From Microbulbifer elongatus (GTDB lineage: Bacteria; Pseudomonadota; Gammaproteobacteria; Pseudomonadales; Cellvibrionaceae), in NCBI RefSeq assembly GCF_021165935.1, contig NZ_CP088953.1:1-64000 (forward strand): 64,000 nucleotides of DNA. The letters are read 5' to 3'. The number at the start of each line of letters is the position of its first letter. Within the stretch, counting starts at the first letter, position 1. The notes under the pieces were generated by a model that had not been told where the DNA came from, made no database searches, and saw only the letters and a list, made by a program, of their open reading frames with translations. The position numbers and the translations under genes were made by a program. This document shows, piece by piece, positions 42,791-52,176 of this stretch.

Positions 42791-45694
42791 TTACCCGAGC
42801 ATCTGCTGCCAAGTTGTTTCAACGGTCTTTCTTTCCGCTTCGAATTGGTCACCGGATACAACCCCCGGCAGCTGTTGTAATGCCAGGCGATGACCTTCTG
42901 ATCGGTAGGCTTTGTAGGCGTCGATCAAATGCGCGGCTTGGTGGGCCGGCATCAGGCCCGCCTCGGAGAGACTTTCGAGAATGCGGATATTGTCGGTGTA
43001 TCGCACAATCGAAGGGGCGCCCTGCGCCCAGGCCAATGCAGCATATTGAACCATAAATTCAATATCGACAATACCGCCTGTGCCGCGCTTGAGATCGAAT
43101 TGTCGATCATTGCTCTTATCGAGGTGTGCACGCATCTTATTGCGCATTTCCACCACCTCTTTACGCAATTTCTGTTCGTCCCGCGCCGCGCACAGAAGCT
43201 TGCTACGCAGATTTTCGAACGCCAATCCGAGGCGCGCGCTGCCAGCAACAGGCCGCGTGCGCACCAGTGCCTGGTGCTCCCAGGTCCAGGCGCTCTCCCG
43301 CTGATACTTTTCAAACGCAGACAGTGACGTCACCAGCAGGCCGGAATTGCCCGACGGGCGCAGGCGCGTATCCACCTCGTACAGGGGACCACTCAGGGTG
43401 CGGGTCTGCAGGATATGGATCAGGCGCTGGGCGAGGCGGGTGTAAAAACTCTGCGCATCCAGGGCGCGCTCGCCACTGGTATAACCGCTGCTGTCGGCGT
43501 CGTGCACAAACACGATATCCAGGTCGGACCCGTGGCCCAGCTCCAGCCCGCCCAGCTTGCCGTAGGCAACGATGGAAAAGCGCATATCCTCGGCACTGGC
43601 GTCTTTTGGCATGCCATGCTTTTCCACCACCTGTTGCCAGGCGAGGGTCAAGGACTGCTGCAGAATGGCTTCCGCCAGCCAGGTCAGGGAGTCGCTCACT
43701 TTCATCAGCGGCAGTGCACCGGTGACTTCCTGGGCGGCAATACGCAGGCTCTGCCCCTGTTTGAAATGGCGCAGCGCCTCCATCTGCGCTTCCAGGTCAT
43801 CCTCATCTACCCGCAGCATATGCTGGCGCAGGTCATCGGCGATATCTTCCGCGGTGGACGGTTGCAGCAGGCGGCGCTGGTCGAGCATTTCGTCCAGCAG
43901 GATCGGGTGGCGCGCGAGCAGATCGGCAATCCAGGGAGAGGCGCTGCACAGACGCAGCAACTGGGCGAGTACCGGCGGGTTTTCGTTGATCAGCACCAGA
44001 TAGGCACTGCGGCGCAGGATCGAGCGCAACAGGGGCAACACCCGCTCCAGCGCCAGCAGAGGATCGAGGGACTCACTCACCTCGGAGGCTGCCGCCAGTA
44101 ACAGCGGCATGGTCTGGTCCAGGCGCTGGCGGCCGGTAGCGGGCAGTGCGGCGACGATGCGATCGCCGTGCAGGCTGGCAAGCGCTTCCAGGGCTTTGGC
44201 CGCGGGCTGGAAGCCGGCATTGTGCAGCTGCTCCAGCCAGTTGTCGCGATCCTCGGCGCGTTCACATCCGGCCCAGAGGAATTCCCACTGGTCCGAATCG
44301 GTGATCTCACTGCTCTCCTCCGGCGGCGCGATCACCTCGTCGAACTCGCGCTCAATGGCCGCGCGGGCCTGCACCAGTGCATCCTCCAACGTTGCCCAGT
44401 TGTCGTAACCGAGTGCAAACGCCAGCTGCTCACGGCGCTCGATCTCCGGCGGTAGCGTCTGGGTCTGGTGATCCTTCTCCGCCTGCAGACCGTGCTCCAC
44501 CCGGCGCAACAACAAATAGGCCTCACGCAATTCCGCCGCGGCGCCCGCTGGCAGATGGCCGCCCTCCTCCAGCAGCGGCAGAACTTTCAATATATTGCGA
44601 ACCCGCAAATCCGGCTCGCGCCCGCCACGGATCAGCTGAAATGCCTGGGCGATAAATTCCACCTCGCGGATACCGCCGCGGCCCAGCTTGATATTGTCGA
44701 TCAGGCCGCGGGCGCGCACCTGGCGCTGGATCAGGGTTTTCATTTCCCGCAGCGCATCAATCACACTGAAATCGATATAACGGCGATAGGTAAAGGGTCG
44801 CAGCAGCTCCACCAGCTCCTCCGCCGCCTCGGCCGCTCCCTCGCCATCACCGCCACTCATGGCCACCGGGCGCGCCTTGATCATGGCGTAGCGCTCCCAT
44901 TCGCGCCCCTGGGTCTGGTAGTAATCCTCCAGCGCCGCGTAATGACTCACCAGCGGGCCGCTGTCACCATAGGGGCGCAGACGCATATCCACTCGGAACA
45001 CGAAACCATCGGCGGTCACGGCGTCGAGGGATTTGATCAGACGCTGCCCCAGCCGCTGGAACCAGGCCTGGTTTTCCAACGGCTTCTCTCCGTCACTCTG
45101 CCCGGGTTCCGGATAGGCAAAAATCAGATCGATATCGGAAGACAGATTCAGCTCCCGCGCCCCCAGCTTGCCCATGCCCAGCACCACCATGGGCTGAATA
45201 ACCCCATCGCGGCTGCGGGGCTCCCCATGGCGCGCCACCATCTTCTCCCGATGCCAGTCGAGCGCCGCCTGAATACACACTTCTGCAAGCTCGGTAAGCC
45301 GCGCGCAGGCCGTGGGTATATCCCACTGACCGGCAAAGTCCCGATAGATCACCTCGGCATTCACCCGGTTGCGCAGATCGCGCAGCGCCTTCTCCAACTG
45401 TTCCTCGGTGTCGATCTCCGCCAGATCCGGCGCCACCAGCCCGCAGTCCTCATCGCGCAGAAAGTGTGCCAGCCACTCGGTATGCCGAGTACACTGCTGC
45501 ACAAAGAAATCCGACCCCGCAAAAACCCGGGCCAACGCCCGACTCTTATGCTCGTCCAGCAGCACCTCCACCTCTGCCACTCTGTCCGCCACTTTCTCTG
45601 CCACTTTCTCCGCCCCGGCAGCGGCGCACCAATCCTCCCACCGCTGGGTAAGCAGCGCCTGATGTTGTGGTGGACAGAAATCCGTCAGAGACAT
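42791..45694 (-). CDS. glnE: Bifunctional glutamine synthetase adenylyltransferase/deadenylase
   Basis: GlnE adds and removes AMP on glutamine synthetase in response to PII. Two nucleotidyltransferase domains are visible, each with a GKLG signature: VLGMGKLGARELNLSSDIDL in the N-terminal deadenylase half and AYGKLGGLELGHGSDLDIVF in the C-terminal adenylylase half. RGGIREVEF and RGTGGIVDIEFMVQY follow the respective domains. The ATG at 45694 (MSLTDF) is preferred since AGGGAG stands six bases upstream. The length of 967 aa is slightly over E. coli GlnE. ilvE lies downstream. Confidence 0.96.
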   Translation of the reverse strand: MSLTDFCPPQHQALLTQRWEDWCAAAGAEKVAEKVADRVAEVEVLLDEHKSRALARVFAGSDFFVQQCTRHTEWLAHFLRDEDCGLVAPDLAEIDTEEQLEKALRDLRNRVNAEVIYRDFAGQWDIPTACARLTELAEVCIQAALDWHREKMVARHGEPRSRDGVIQPMVVLGMGKLGARELNLSSDIDLIFAYPEPGQSDGEKPLENQAWFQRLGQRLIKSLDAVTADGFVFRVDMRLRPYGDSGPLVSHYAALEDYYQTQGREWERYAMIKARPVAMSGGDGEGAAEAAEELVELLRPFTYRRYIDFSVIDALREMKTLIQRQVRARGLIDNIKLGRGGIREVEFIAQAFQLIRGGREPDLRVRNILKVLPLLEEGGHLPAGAAAELREAYLLLRRVEHGLQAEKDHQTQTLPPEIERREQLAFALGYDNWATLEDALVQARAAIEREFDEVIAPPEESSEITDSDQWEFLWAGCERAEDRDNWLEQLHNAGFQPAAKALEALASLHGDRIVAALPATGRQRLDQTMPLLLAAASEVSESLDPLLALERVLPLLRSILRRSAYLVLINENPPVLAQLLRLCSASPWIADLLARHPILLDEMLDQRRLLQPSTAEDIADDLRQHMLRVDEDDLEAQMEALRHFKQGQSLRIAAQEVTGALPLMKVSDSLTWLAEAILQQSLTLAWQQVVEKHGMPKDASAEDMRFSIVAYGKLGGLELGHGSDLDIVFVHDADSSGYTSGERALDAQSFYTRLAQRLIHILQTRTLSGPLYEVDTRLRPSGNSGLLVTSLSAFEKYQRESAWTWEHQALVRTRPVAGSARLGLAFENLRSKLLCAARDEQKLRKEVVEMRNKMRAHLDKSNDRQFDLKRGTGGIVDIEFMVQYAALAWAQGAPSIVRYTDNIRILESLSEAGLMPAHQAAHLIDAYKAYRSEGHRLALQQLPGVVSGDQFEAERKTVETTWQQMLG

Positions 45695-46069
45695 GGTCAA
45701 CTCCCTCTAAAGCCAGTACCGCCAATGCAATAGGCAAAGTGTACACCGACAGTCACAGGATTCCTCTCTGGCACACTTCCCCGCTCTTGAACTTTTACCA
45801 CCCGCCCCTATCTAACTCACGCTTAACCACAATCAACGACAGCGATATCTCAGCGATCTTTCGTTTGAACCTTGTTTTTATTACGGGCCGGCCCGTTTTA
45901 CGAGCATGACTATCTCGATGGATTACACAACACATTACACACCAGTGAATTCCCCTCGGGCTGCGACAACCGGTCGCCGCCCCATGCGACGCGTCCCTAT
46001 CTACCTGCCCATCTCGCGTCCGCCGCCACACTGAACCCAGTTAAATATTTCATCGTTCGATGCGAAGGG
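45695..46069. other. Intergenic region upstream of glnE
   Basis: About 375 bases with the divergent glnE start on one side and the repeat element on the other. Short open frames here have no family features. Promoters are expected, but no strong consensus pair was found. The stretch around 45840-45910 is relatively AT-rich. Confidence 0.4.
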
Positions 46070-46191
46070 GCCGCTACCGGGGGCCGCCTTTTGAGACCTT
46101 CTAAAACAGGGACGTTTTAGAAGAGCCCCCATGGATGGGTTATCGGGGGGGCGCCTAGCCCGTGTCTCAAAAGGCGGCCCCCGGTAGCGGC
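46070..46191. repeat. Nested-hairpin intergenic repeat, copy A
   Basis: Exact 28-base outer arms (46070-46097 and 46164-46191) begin GCCGCTACCGG and end GAGAC. Inside is a ten-base stem CTTCTAAAAC/GTTTTAGAAG (46098-46107 and 46114-46123) with loop AGGGAC, then the box GAGCCCCCATGGATGGGTT. A second copy at 57099 shares loop, box and outer ends but has a different inner stem. It lies 65 bases upstream of the ABC transporter gene. Confidence 0.8.
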
Positions 46192-46256
46192 ACCGCCACA
46201 AGTACCCTAAACGAAGTCCAACCACCCCCTGACAACCAAACCAAAAGGAGGACAAG

Positions 46257-47237
46257 GTGCTGGAAGTCACCCACCTCAGCCGCTACTACGACGACTTCAA
46301 AGCCGTCGACGGCGTCAGTTTTAACATCGGAAAAGGCGAAATTGTCGGCCTGCTCGGCCACAACGGCGCCGGCAAAACCACCATCATGAAAATGCTCTCC
46401 GGCTACCTGGAACCGGATTCCGGCAGTGTCAGGATTGATGGCACCTCCATGGCCGACAAGCCCAAAACCCTGCAGCGGCAACTGGGCTACCTGCCGGAAA
46501 ACCTCCCCGTGTACGGCGAAATGACCGTCGCCGACTACCTCGACTACGCCGCCTCCCTCAAAGGGCTCGACGGCAGAGACAAGGTCGACGAAATCCGCCG
46601 CGCCATCAAAGCCACCGAACTGGCCGACAAACTCCACGCCCGCATTCACACCCTCTCCCGGGGCTACAAACAGCGGGTCGGCGTCGCCCAGGCCATTCTC
46701 GGTCGGCCGCGCCTGCTGATCCTCGACGAACCCACCAACGGTCTCGACCCCACCCAGACCCGGCAGATGCGCGCCCTGATCAAAGAAATCGCCCGCGAAG
46801 CCACCGTCATTCTGTCCACCCACATCATGCAGGAAGTGGAAGCCCTGTGTGACCGGGTGCTGATCATCCACCGCGGACAACTGGCCGTGGACGAAAAGCT
46901 CGACAGCCTGCGCCAGTCCAATTGCATTCTGCTGGAAACCTCCGCCACCGACGCCCGCGAAGTGCTGGGCCGCCTCGGCACAGAGGAAGGCATAGAAACC
47001 ATCGAGCCACAAAACAAACCCGGGCAATTCCGTATCACCCTGCGCAAGGACACCAATATCCGCAGCGCCAGCGCGGTCATCGCCCGCACCCTGATCGCCG
47101 CCGGTGGCGAGCTGTACCGATTGCAGCCGGAGCAGCGGGACCTCGAGAGCCTGTTCCGCCAGGTGAATGACAACCAGCACCGATCCAACCAACCCAACAA
47201 CCAGAAAAAGTCGGAGGCACTGGAAAATGCGGCCTGA
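46257..47237 (+). CDS. ABC transporter ATP-binding protein (GldA-like)
   Basis: The ATPase of an ABC-2 type exporter (326 aa). The motifs are Walker A GHNGAGKTT (34-42), signature LSRGYKQRVGVAQA, Walker B LLILDEPTNGLDP and the switch histidine in ILSTHIMQEVE. The C-terminal 80 residues form the extra domain common in this group. The start is GTG with a perfect AAAGGAGG upstream. It overlaps the membrane component by 11 bases. The three-gene set with a GldG-like and a DUF4340 protein resembles the gliding-motility-type GldAFG transporter, also present in non-gliding proteobacteria; the cargo is unknown. Confidence 0.9.
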   Translation: MLEVTHLSRYYDDFKAVDGVSFNIGKGEIVGLLGHNGAGKTTIMKMLSGYLEPDSGSVRIDGTSMADKPKTLQRQLGYLPENLPVYGEMTVADYLDYAASLKGLDGRDKVDEIRRAIKATELADKLHARIHTLSRGYKQRVGVAQAILGRPRLLILDEPTNGLDPTQTRQMRALIKEIAREATVILSTHIMQEVEALCDRVLIIHRGQLAVDEKLDSLRQSNCILLETSATDAREVLGRLGTEEGIETIEPQNKPGQFRITLRKDTNIRSASAVIARTLIAAGGELYRLQPEQRDLESLFRQVNDNQHRSNQPNNQKKSEALENAA

Positions 47238-50142
47238 ATCATCCCCTCCCGTGCGCGGCAAGCAACGGATCAAACGCGTCGCCGGCAAGGAGCTCACCCT
47301 GTTTTTCGCCTCGCCGGTGGCCTACCTGTTCCTCGCCACCTTTGCCGCCATCAGCCTGTTTGTCTTTTTCTGGGGCGAGGCGTTTTTTGCCCGCAACATC
47401 GCCGACGTGCGCCCGTTGTTCGAGTGGATGCCGCTGTTGCTGATCTTTCTCAGCAGCGCGCTCACCATGCGCCTGTGGAGTGACGAGCGCGCTAAAGGCA
47501 CCCTGGAACATATCCTCACCCAGCCCGCGCCCCTGTGGCAGTTTGTGGTGGGTAAATTTGTCGCCTGCTTGGCGCTGCTCGGCATCGCACTGGCCATCAC
47601 CCTGCCACTTCCGGTCACCGTGGCGATGATCAGCGACCTGGACTGGGGCCCGGTGTGGGCGGGTTATCTGGCCACCTTCCTGCTGGGTGCGGCCTACCTA
47701 AGCATTGGCCTGTTTGTCTCCGCCCGCGCCAGCAACCAGATTGTCAGCCTGATCGTGGCCTCCGCCCTGTGCGGCCTGTTTTACCTGATCGGCTCGCCGC
47801 TGCTCACCGACTTTTTCGGTAACAATGCGGGCGAGTGGCTGCGCAGCCTCAGTACCGGAGCACGGTTTGATGCCATCACCCGCGGCGTGCTGGATCTGCC
47901 GGACCTGTATTACTACCTGAGCCTGTGCGCGGTATTCCTCGCCCTCAACACACTGGTGCTGGAGCGCGAACGCTGGGCGATTGGCGGCGACCGCAAACAC
48001 CGCCAGGCCTGGCACACGGTCACCGCCTTGCTGGTGGTCAACGCCCTGGGAGCCAATTTATGGCTGGGCCAGCTGAAAGCCCTGCGCGCGGATGTGACCG
48101 AAGGCAATCTCTACTCTATCTCTCCGGCCACCGAGCAATACCTGAACCAGCTGCAGGAGCCCCTGCTGATTCGCGGTTATTTCAGTGGCAAAACCCACCC
48201 GCTGCTGGCACCGCTGGTCCCGCAGATGCGCGACCTGTTGCGGGAGTATGAAGTCGCCGGCAACGGCCGGGTGCGGGTGGAAATCATCGATCCCACCCAA
48301 GAGCCGGAACTGGAAGAAGAGGCCAACCGCAAATACGGTATCGCCCCGGTGCCTTTCCAGGTGGCGGACCGCTACCAGGCCTCCATCGTCAGCTCCTATT
48401 TTGACGTGCTGGTGCAGTACGGGGACGAGTACGAAGTACTGGGCTTCCGCGATCTGATCGAAGTGAATGCGGAGCGGGAAACCGATGTGGATGTGCAGCT
48501 GCGCAACCCGGAATACGACCTTACCCGCGCGGTGAGAAAAGTGCTGCAGAGCTACCAGAGTGAAGGCAACCTGTTCGACACGGTAGAGGGCACACTGGCG
48601 TTTACCGCCTATGTCTCCGCTGATGAACAATTGCCCGAGCAGCTGGCGGAATTCAAACAGTCCATCCGCACCTCCGTGGAAAAACTGCAGGCCGACGCGG
48701 CCGACCGCCTGAGTGTCGAGTTTATCGATCCGCAGGCAGACGGCGGCGAGGTGGCCCGGCAGATTGCCGAAGACTACGGCTTCCAGCCCATGGCCGCGAG
48801 CCTGATCGGCCGGCCCTTCTATTTCTATCTGACCCTCGCCCGCGACGACCAGATCGTGCAGATTCCGCTGGATGACCTCACCGCAGACACCTTCGAGCGC
48901 AATCTGGAAGCGGGGATCAAACGCTTTGCCAGTGGCTTCACCAAGACTGTCGCCCTGGTGACCCCGGCGGATGATTTCAGCCACGGCATGGGCGGCGGCG
49001 CCCGCTTCAGCCAGCTGGAAAGCTTATTGGGCGCCGAGCTGAATGTGGAACGGGAGGACCTGAGTGACGGTCGCGTCTCCGGCAACGCGGATATTCTGAT
49101 GTTGCTGGCACCGCGCAACCTGAGCGACAAAGCCCTCTATGCCGTTGACCAGTTCCTGATGCAGGGGGGCACCGTGATCGCGGCCACCTCGCCCTACAGC
49201 GCCAACCTGTCCAACCGCAGCCTGAGCCTCAACCGGGTCAACAGCGGCCTGGAACAATGGCTCGACCACATGGGCCTGAAGGTGGATAACCAACTGGTAC
49301 TGGACCCGCAGAACAGCGCCTTCCCGGTACCGGTCACCCGCAATGTGGGCGGCTTCCAGCTGCAGGAACTGCGCATGCTCGATTACCCCTACTTTATCGA
49401 CGTACGCGGTGACGGCCTGAACGCGGAAAATCCCATCACCGGCAATCTGCCCCAGGCCACCCTGAGCTGGGCTTCGCCCATTCGTGTGGACCAGGAAAAA
49501 TCCGCAGAGCGCGCAATCACCCCGCTGCTGCACAGCTCGGAAAATGCCTGGCTGTCCAGCAGTACCAGTGTGATGCCCCGCTACGTGGACGGCCAGATCA
49601 GCGCCTTTACCCCGGAGGGTGAGCGCGGGTCGCACCTGCTGGGTGTGGTCAGCGCCGGCCGTTTTGATTCCTACTTTGCCGATAAACCGTCGCCGTTGGC
49701 GCAAGCAGAAAGTGCGACGGAAAGTACGAAGGAAAGTGAAGGGGAAAACGAAAGCGCGAGTGACACCAGCAAGCTGGAAAACCTGCCCAGCCAGATCAGC
49801 CGTTCGCCGGAATCCGCGCGCATCATTCTGTTCGCCTCCAACGACTTCCTGCGCGATCAGGTGGTGCGTATGAGTGGCGCCGCGGCCGGTGGTGACTACC
49901 TCAACACCCTGCAACTGGCGGCCAACAGTGTGGACTGGTCTCTGGAAGACGCGGGCCTGCTCAGCATCCGCGCCCGCAGTCACTTCAACCGCACCCTGCC
50001 CCCCATGGAGCAGGACGGCCGCCTGTTTTGGGAATCCCTGAACTATATCGCCGCACTGCTGGCACTGGGCATCGTCGCCCTGATCCAGCACCTGCGTAAC
50101 CGCGCCCGCCAGCAGCGCTATCAACAACTGCTGGCCGGCTGA
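47227..50142 (+). CDS. ABC-2 permease fused to a GldG-like periplasmic domain
   Basis: A 971-residue fusion. Residues about 1-245 are a GldF-type ABC-2 permease with six helices (FFASPVAYLFLATFAAISLF through the EHILTQPAPLWQFVVGKF loop). From about 260 a GldG-like periplasmic part follows, with LRADVTEGNLYSISPATEQYL, DPTQEPELEEEANRKYG and VDQFLMQGGTVIAATSPYS, closed by a final helix near the C-terminus (ALLALGIVALIQHL). In Bacteroidetes GldF and GldG are separate proteins. An acidic, Ser/Glu-rich linker lies near residues 820-850. The ATG at 47227 has GGAGG upstream and lies inside the ATPase gene. Confidence 0.88.
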   Translation: MRPESSPPVRGKQRIKRVAGKELTLFFASPVAYLFLATFAAISLFVFFWGEAFFARNIADVRPLFEWMPLLLIFLSSALTMRLWSDERAKGTLEHILTQPAPLWQFVVGKFVACLALLGIALAITLPLPVTVAMISDLDWGPVWAGYLATFLLGAAYLSIGLFVSARASNQIVSLIVASALCGLFYLIGSPLLTDFFGNNAGEWLRSLSTGARFDAITRGVLDLPDLYYYLSLCAVFLALNTLVLERERWAIGGDRKHRQAWHTVTALLVVNALGANLWLGQLKALRADVTEGNLYSISPATEQYLNQLQEPLLIRGYFSGKTHPLLAPLVPQMRDLLREYEVAGNGRVRVEIIDPTQEPELEEEANRKYGIAPVPFQVADRYQASIVSSYFDVLVQYGDEYEVLGFRDLIEVNAERETDVDVQLRNPEYDLTRAVRKVLQSYQSEGNLFDTVEGTLAFTAYVSADEQLPEQLAEFKQSIRTSVEKLQADAADRLSVEFIDPQADGGEVARQIAEDYGFQPMAASLIGRPFYFYLTLARDDQIVQIPLDDLTADTFERNLEAGIKRFASGFTKTVALVTPADDFSHGMGGGARFSQLESLLGAELNVEREDLSDGRVSGNADILMLLAPRNLSDKALYAVDQFLMQGGTVIAATSPYSANLSNRSLSLNRVNSGLEQWLDHMGLKVDNQLVLDPQNSAFPVPVTRNVGGFQLQELRMLDYPYFIDVRGDGLNAENPITGNLPQATLSWASPIRVDQEKSAERAITPLLHSSENAWLSSSTSVMPRYVDGQISAFTPEGERGSHLLGVVSAGRFDSYFADKPSPLAQAESATESTKESEGENESASDTSKLENLPSQISRSPESARIILFASNDFLRDQVVRMSGAAAGGDYLNTLQLAANSVDWSLEDAGLLSIRARSHFNRTLPPMEQDGRLFWESLNYIAALLALGIVALIQHLRNRARQQRYQQLLAG

Positions 50143-50156
50143 GGAGGAACTGAAGC

Positions 50157-51119
50157 ATGAAAAATCTGCAAATGGCATTGAGCGGCGTGCTGGCCCTGCA
50201 GCTGGTACTGGCCGCGGGCCTGTTCTGGGAGTCCAGCTCCCGGCAGCAGGCCCAGGCACAAGCTACCCAGCTGGTACAGACGGAAGCCGACGCGCTGCAG
50301 CGACTGGAAATTACCGGCGACGACGAAACCGTTACGCTGGTGAAACAAGACGACCAGTGGCAGCTGCCGGAACTCCACCAGCTGCCGGTAAACAGCGACA
50401 AGCTGGATACACTGCTGGAAAAACTCACCGCGCTGAAAGGCAACTGGCCAGTGGCCACCAGCAACAGTGCCCGCGAACGCTTCGAAGTGGCGGAAAAAAA
50501 ATTCCGCAAACACGTAAAGCTGTACACCGCAGAAGGTGATGAGCCGGCGCTGGAACTGTTCGTCGGCACCTCACCGGGGTTCCGCAAGGTGCACGTGCGC
50601 CGCGCCGATGACGACGCCATCTATGCGGTGGAATTGAACAGCTTTGACCTGCCGGTGAAGGCCGACAACTGGCTGGACAAAACCCTGCTGGCTGCCGGTG
50701 ACCTGAAGCGTATCCAGGGGCCGGACTACACCCTGGAGAAAGCAGACGACGGCTGGGTTTTCGCTGTCGATGACGCACAGGAAGCCCCGGCCGTGGACCC
50801 GGGCAAGGCGCGGGAGTTGGCCACGGCGCTGGAAAAACTGCGGGTAACCAGACCCGCCGGGAAAACACCGGAAGCGGAGCCCACCGAGATTGTGGTGCAG
50901 GCCGATAACGGCGAACGGCGCTACCTCTTCGCCAGCGCGGACGACAAATACTATGTGCGCCGCGACGACCGCGATCAGTATTTTGAAATCGCCAAGTACG
51001 ATTTCGATCGGGTGATGGATAAGCGCCACCAGGATCTGGTGCTGGTGGCGCGGGATGAGGAGGAACAGACCGCGGAGGAAGAAACCAGCAATACTCAGGA
51101 GGAAGATGCAAAAAGCTGA
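50157..51119 (+). CDS. DUF4340 protein of the ABC exporter operon
   Basis: A 320-residue protein with one N-terminal membrane helix or uncleaved signal (about residues 1-24) and a periplasmic DUF4340 body: LEITGDDETVTLVKQDDQWQLPEL-type strands and FRKVHVRRADDDAIYAVEL are the repeated beta segments of this family. The C-terminal 20 residues are strongly acidic. It follows the GldG fusion gene by 14 bases with GAGGAAC as ribosome binding site, completing a three-gene operon. DUF4340 proteins are commonly found with such transporters; the role is unknown. Confidence 0.85.
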   Translation: MKNLQMALSGVLALQLVLAAGLFWESSSRQQAQAQATQLVQTEADALQRLEITGDDETVTLVKQDDQWQLPELHQLPVNSDKLDTLLEKLTALKGNWPVATSNSARERFEVAEKKFRKHVKLYTAEGDEPALELFVGTSPGFRKVHVRRADDDAIYAVELNSFDLPVKADNWLDKTLLAAGDLKRIQGPDYTLEKADDGWVFAVDDAQEAPAVDPGKARELATALEKLRVTRPAGKTPEAEPTEIVVQADNGERRYLFASADDKYYVRRDDRDQYFEIAKYDFDRVMDKRHQDLVLVARDEEEQTAEEETSNTQEEDAKS

Positions 51120-51131
51120 GATCTTGCAACC

Positions 51132-51164
51132 AATAAAAAACCGCGCACTGCGCGGTTTTTTATT
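51132..51164. terminator. Strong bidirectional terminator
   Basis: Exact 15-base arms AATAAAAAACCGCGC and GCGCGGTTTTTTATT with a three-base loop. It stands between the convergent DUF4340 and PhzF-like genes and carries A and T runs on both sides. Confidence 0.93.
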
Positions 51165-51182
51165 GCTCGCTGAATACAAACC

Positions 51183-52091
51183 TTACTGTTCAGGGAAAAA
51201 CAATTTGCCCTCCCCCATCTTGATCACATTGCCGCCGATGCGGCAGCGCACTTCCTTACCAGGCTTTTTATCAAATTCCGCATGCAGCACGCTCTTGCGG
51301 GACTCGAGACTGCCGCGATCTACAGAGAAGGTATGGGTACCGGCAGCGGTTTCCCCCTGCTCTGCCAGGTAGGCAATAAATTCCGGCATCACATTACCAA
51401 TGGGTGGGAAAACGCCCTGCGCCAGAGTGGGATTTAACAGGCGACCGTGAAACTCGGTACCGCCGGTAATGGAGCCCGGGGCGAACAGGAACAGCTCCGA
51501 GGTGTACAGATCCCCCAGCAGCGCATTCCAGTGATCATGATGGAGACTCGCCGCCAGCACATGTTCCGCGCGGGTAAACGGAACGATCAGTGTCGGGGTA
51601 TCCACACTCACCACCAGCGGCTTGTACTTGCTGAAGGTGATGTGTTTTTCCTCGGTATTCAACGCCGCCGCCAGGCGGGTAACGTCCGGGGTGTAGCGGT
51701 CTACAGTGGGGGAAAGTTCGCGGGCAAACTGGATATTGCCAGGTGTGCCGCGGTTGTCATCGATAAAGCTTTCGATCAGGCCCGAGTCCTGCTGCAACAG
51801 AAAGGAAGCAAAGCTGCCCTCACTTTTTGTCAGCCCCAGTTCAAATGCCATAAAAGACGCGGCGAGAATGGTGTGGGCACCAAAGTGCTGCTGGCCGCGA
51901 CGGTTGTAGACACTGGCGGGGACCGAAGCCCCCGGCTCGATAAACACGGTTTCGGTCTGCTGGAATTCACTGGCAATGGCCTTCCTGGCCACCTCATCCA
52001 GAGTGTATCCCGCCAGGTTGACTACCGGGATCTGCGTGCCCTGAAAAGGTGCATCCGCAAAAACATCCAACAGGGTGTATTCAATCGCCAT
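51183..52091 (-). CDS. PhzF-family protein, divergent member
   Basis: A 302-residue protein of the PhzF isomerase/epimerase fold. The start YTLLDVFADAPFQGTQIPVV matches the family and the catalytic glutamate of the TETVF segment (about residue 47) is present. HFGAHTILAASF replaces the usual GHAT motif, and the C-terminal DPxTGSAH motif of standard members is not found; the equivalent region reads FPPIGNVMPEF. It may therefore belong to a separate PhzF subfamily or catalyse another reaction. The ATG at 52091 is used. It stands alone, with a strong terminator behind it. Confidence 0.75.
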   Translation of the reverse strand: MAIEYTLLDVFADAPFQGTQIPVVNLAGYTLDEVARKAIASEFQQTETVFIEPGASVPASVYNRRGQQHFGAHTILAASFMAFELGLTKSEGSFASFLLQQDSGLIESFIDDNRGTPGNIQFARELSPTVDRYTPDVTRLAAALNTEEKHITFSKYKPLVVSVDTPTLIVPFTRAEHVLAASLHHDHWNALLGDLYTSELFLFAPGSITGGTEFHGRLLNPTLAQGVFPPIGNVMPEFIAYLAEQGETAAGTHTFSVDRGSLESRKSVLHAEFDKKPGKEVRCRIGGNVIKMGEGKLFFPEQ

Positions 52092-52176
52092 CAATCCATT
52101 CCTTTTTATTGTTGCCTTCCCTGACTATGCGCCACCGGACAATTTTTGCAAGCGTCCAGCAGACAAAGAGCGGTGT

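Noticed and set aside
49024..50259. 411-codon minus-strand frame opposite the GldG-like fusion
   Set aside because: Shadow of the fusion gene; no domain or start signal.
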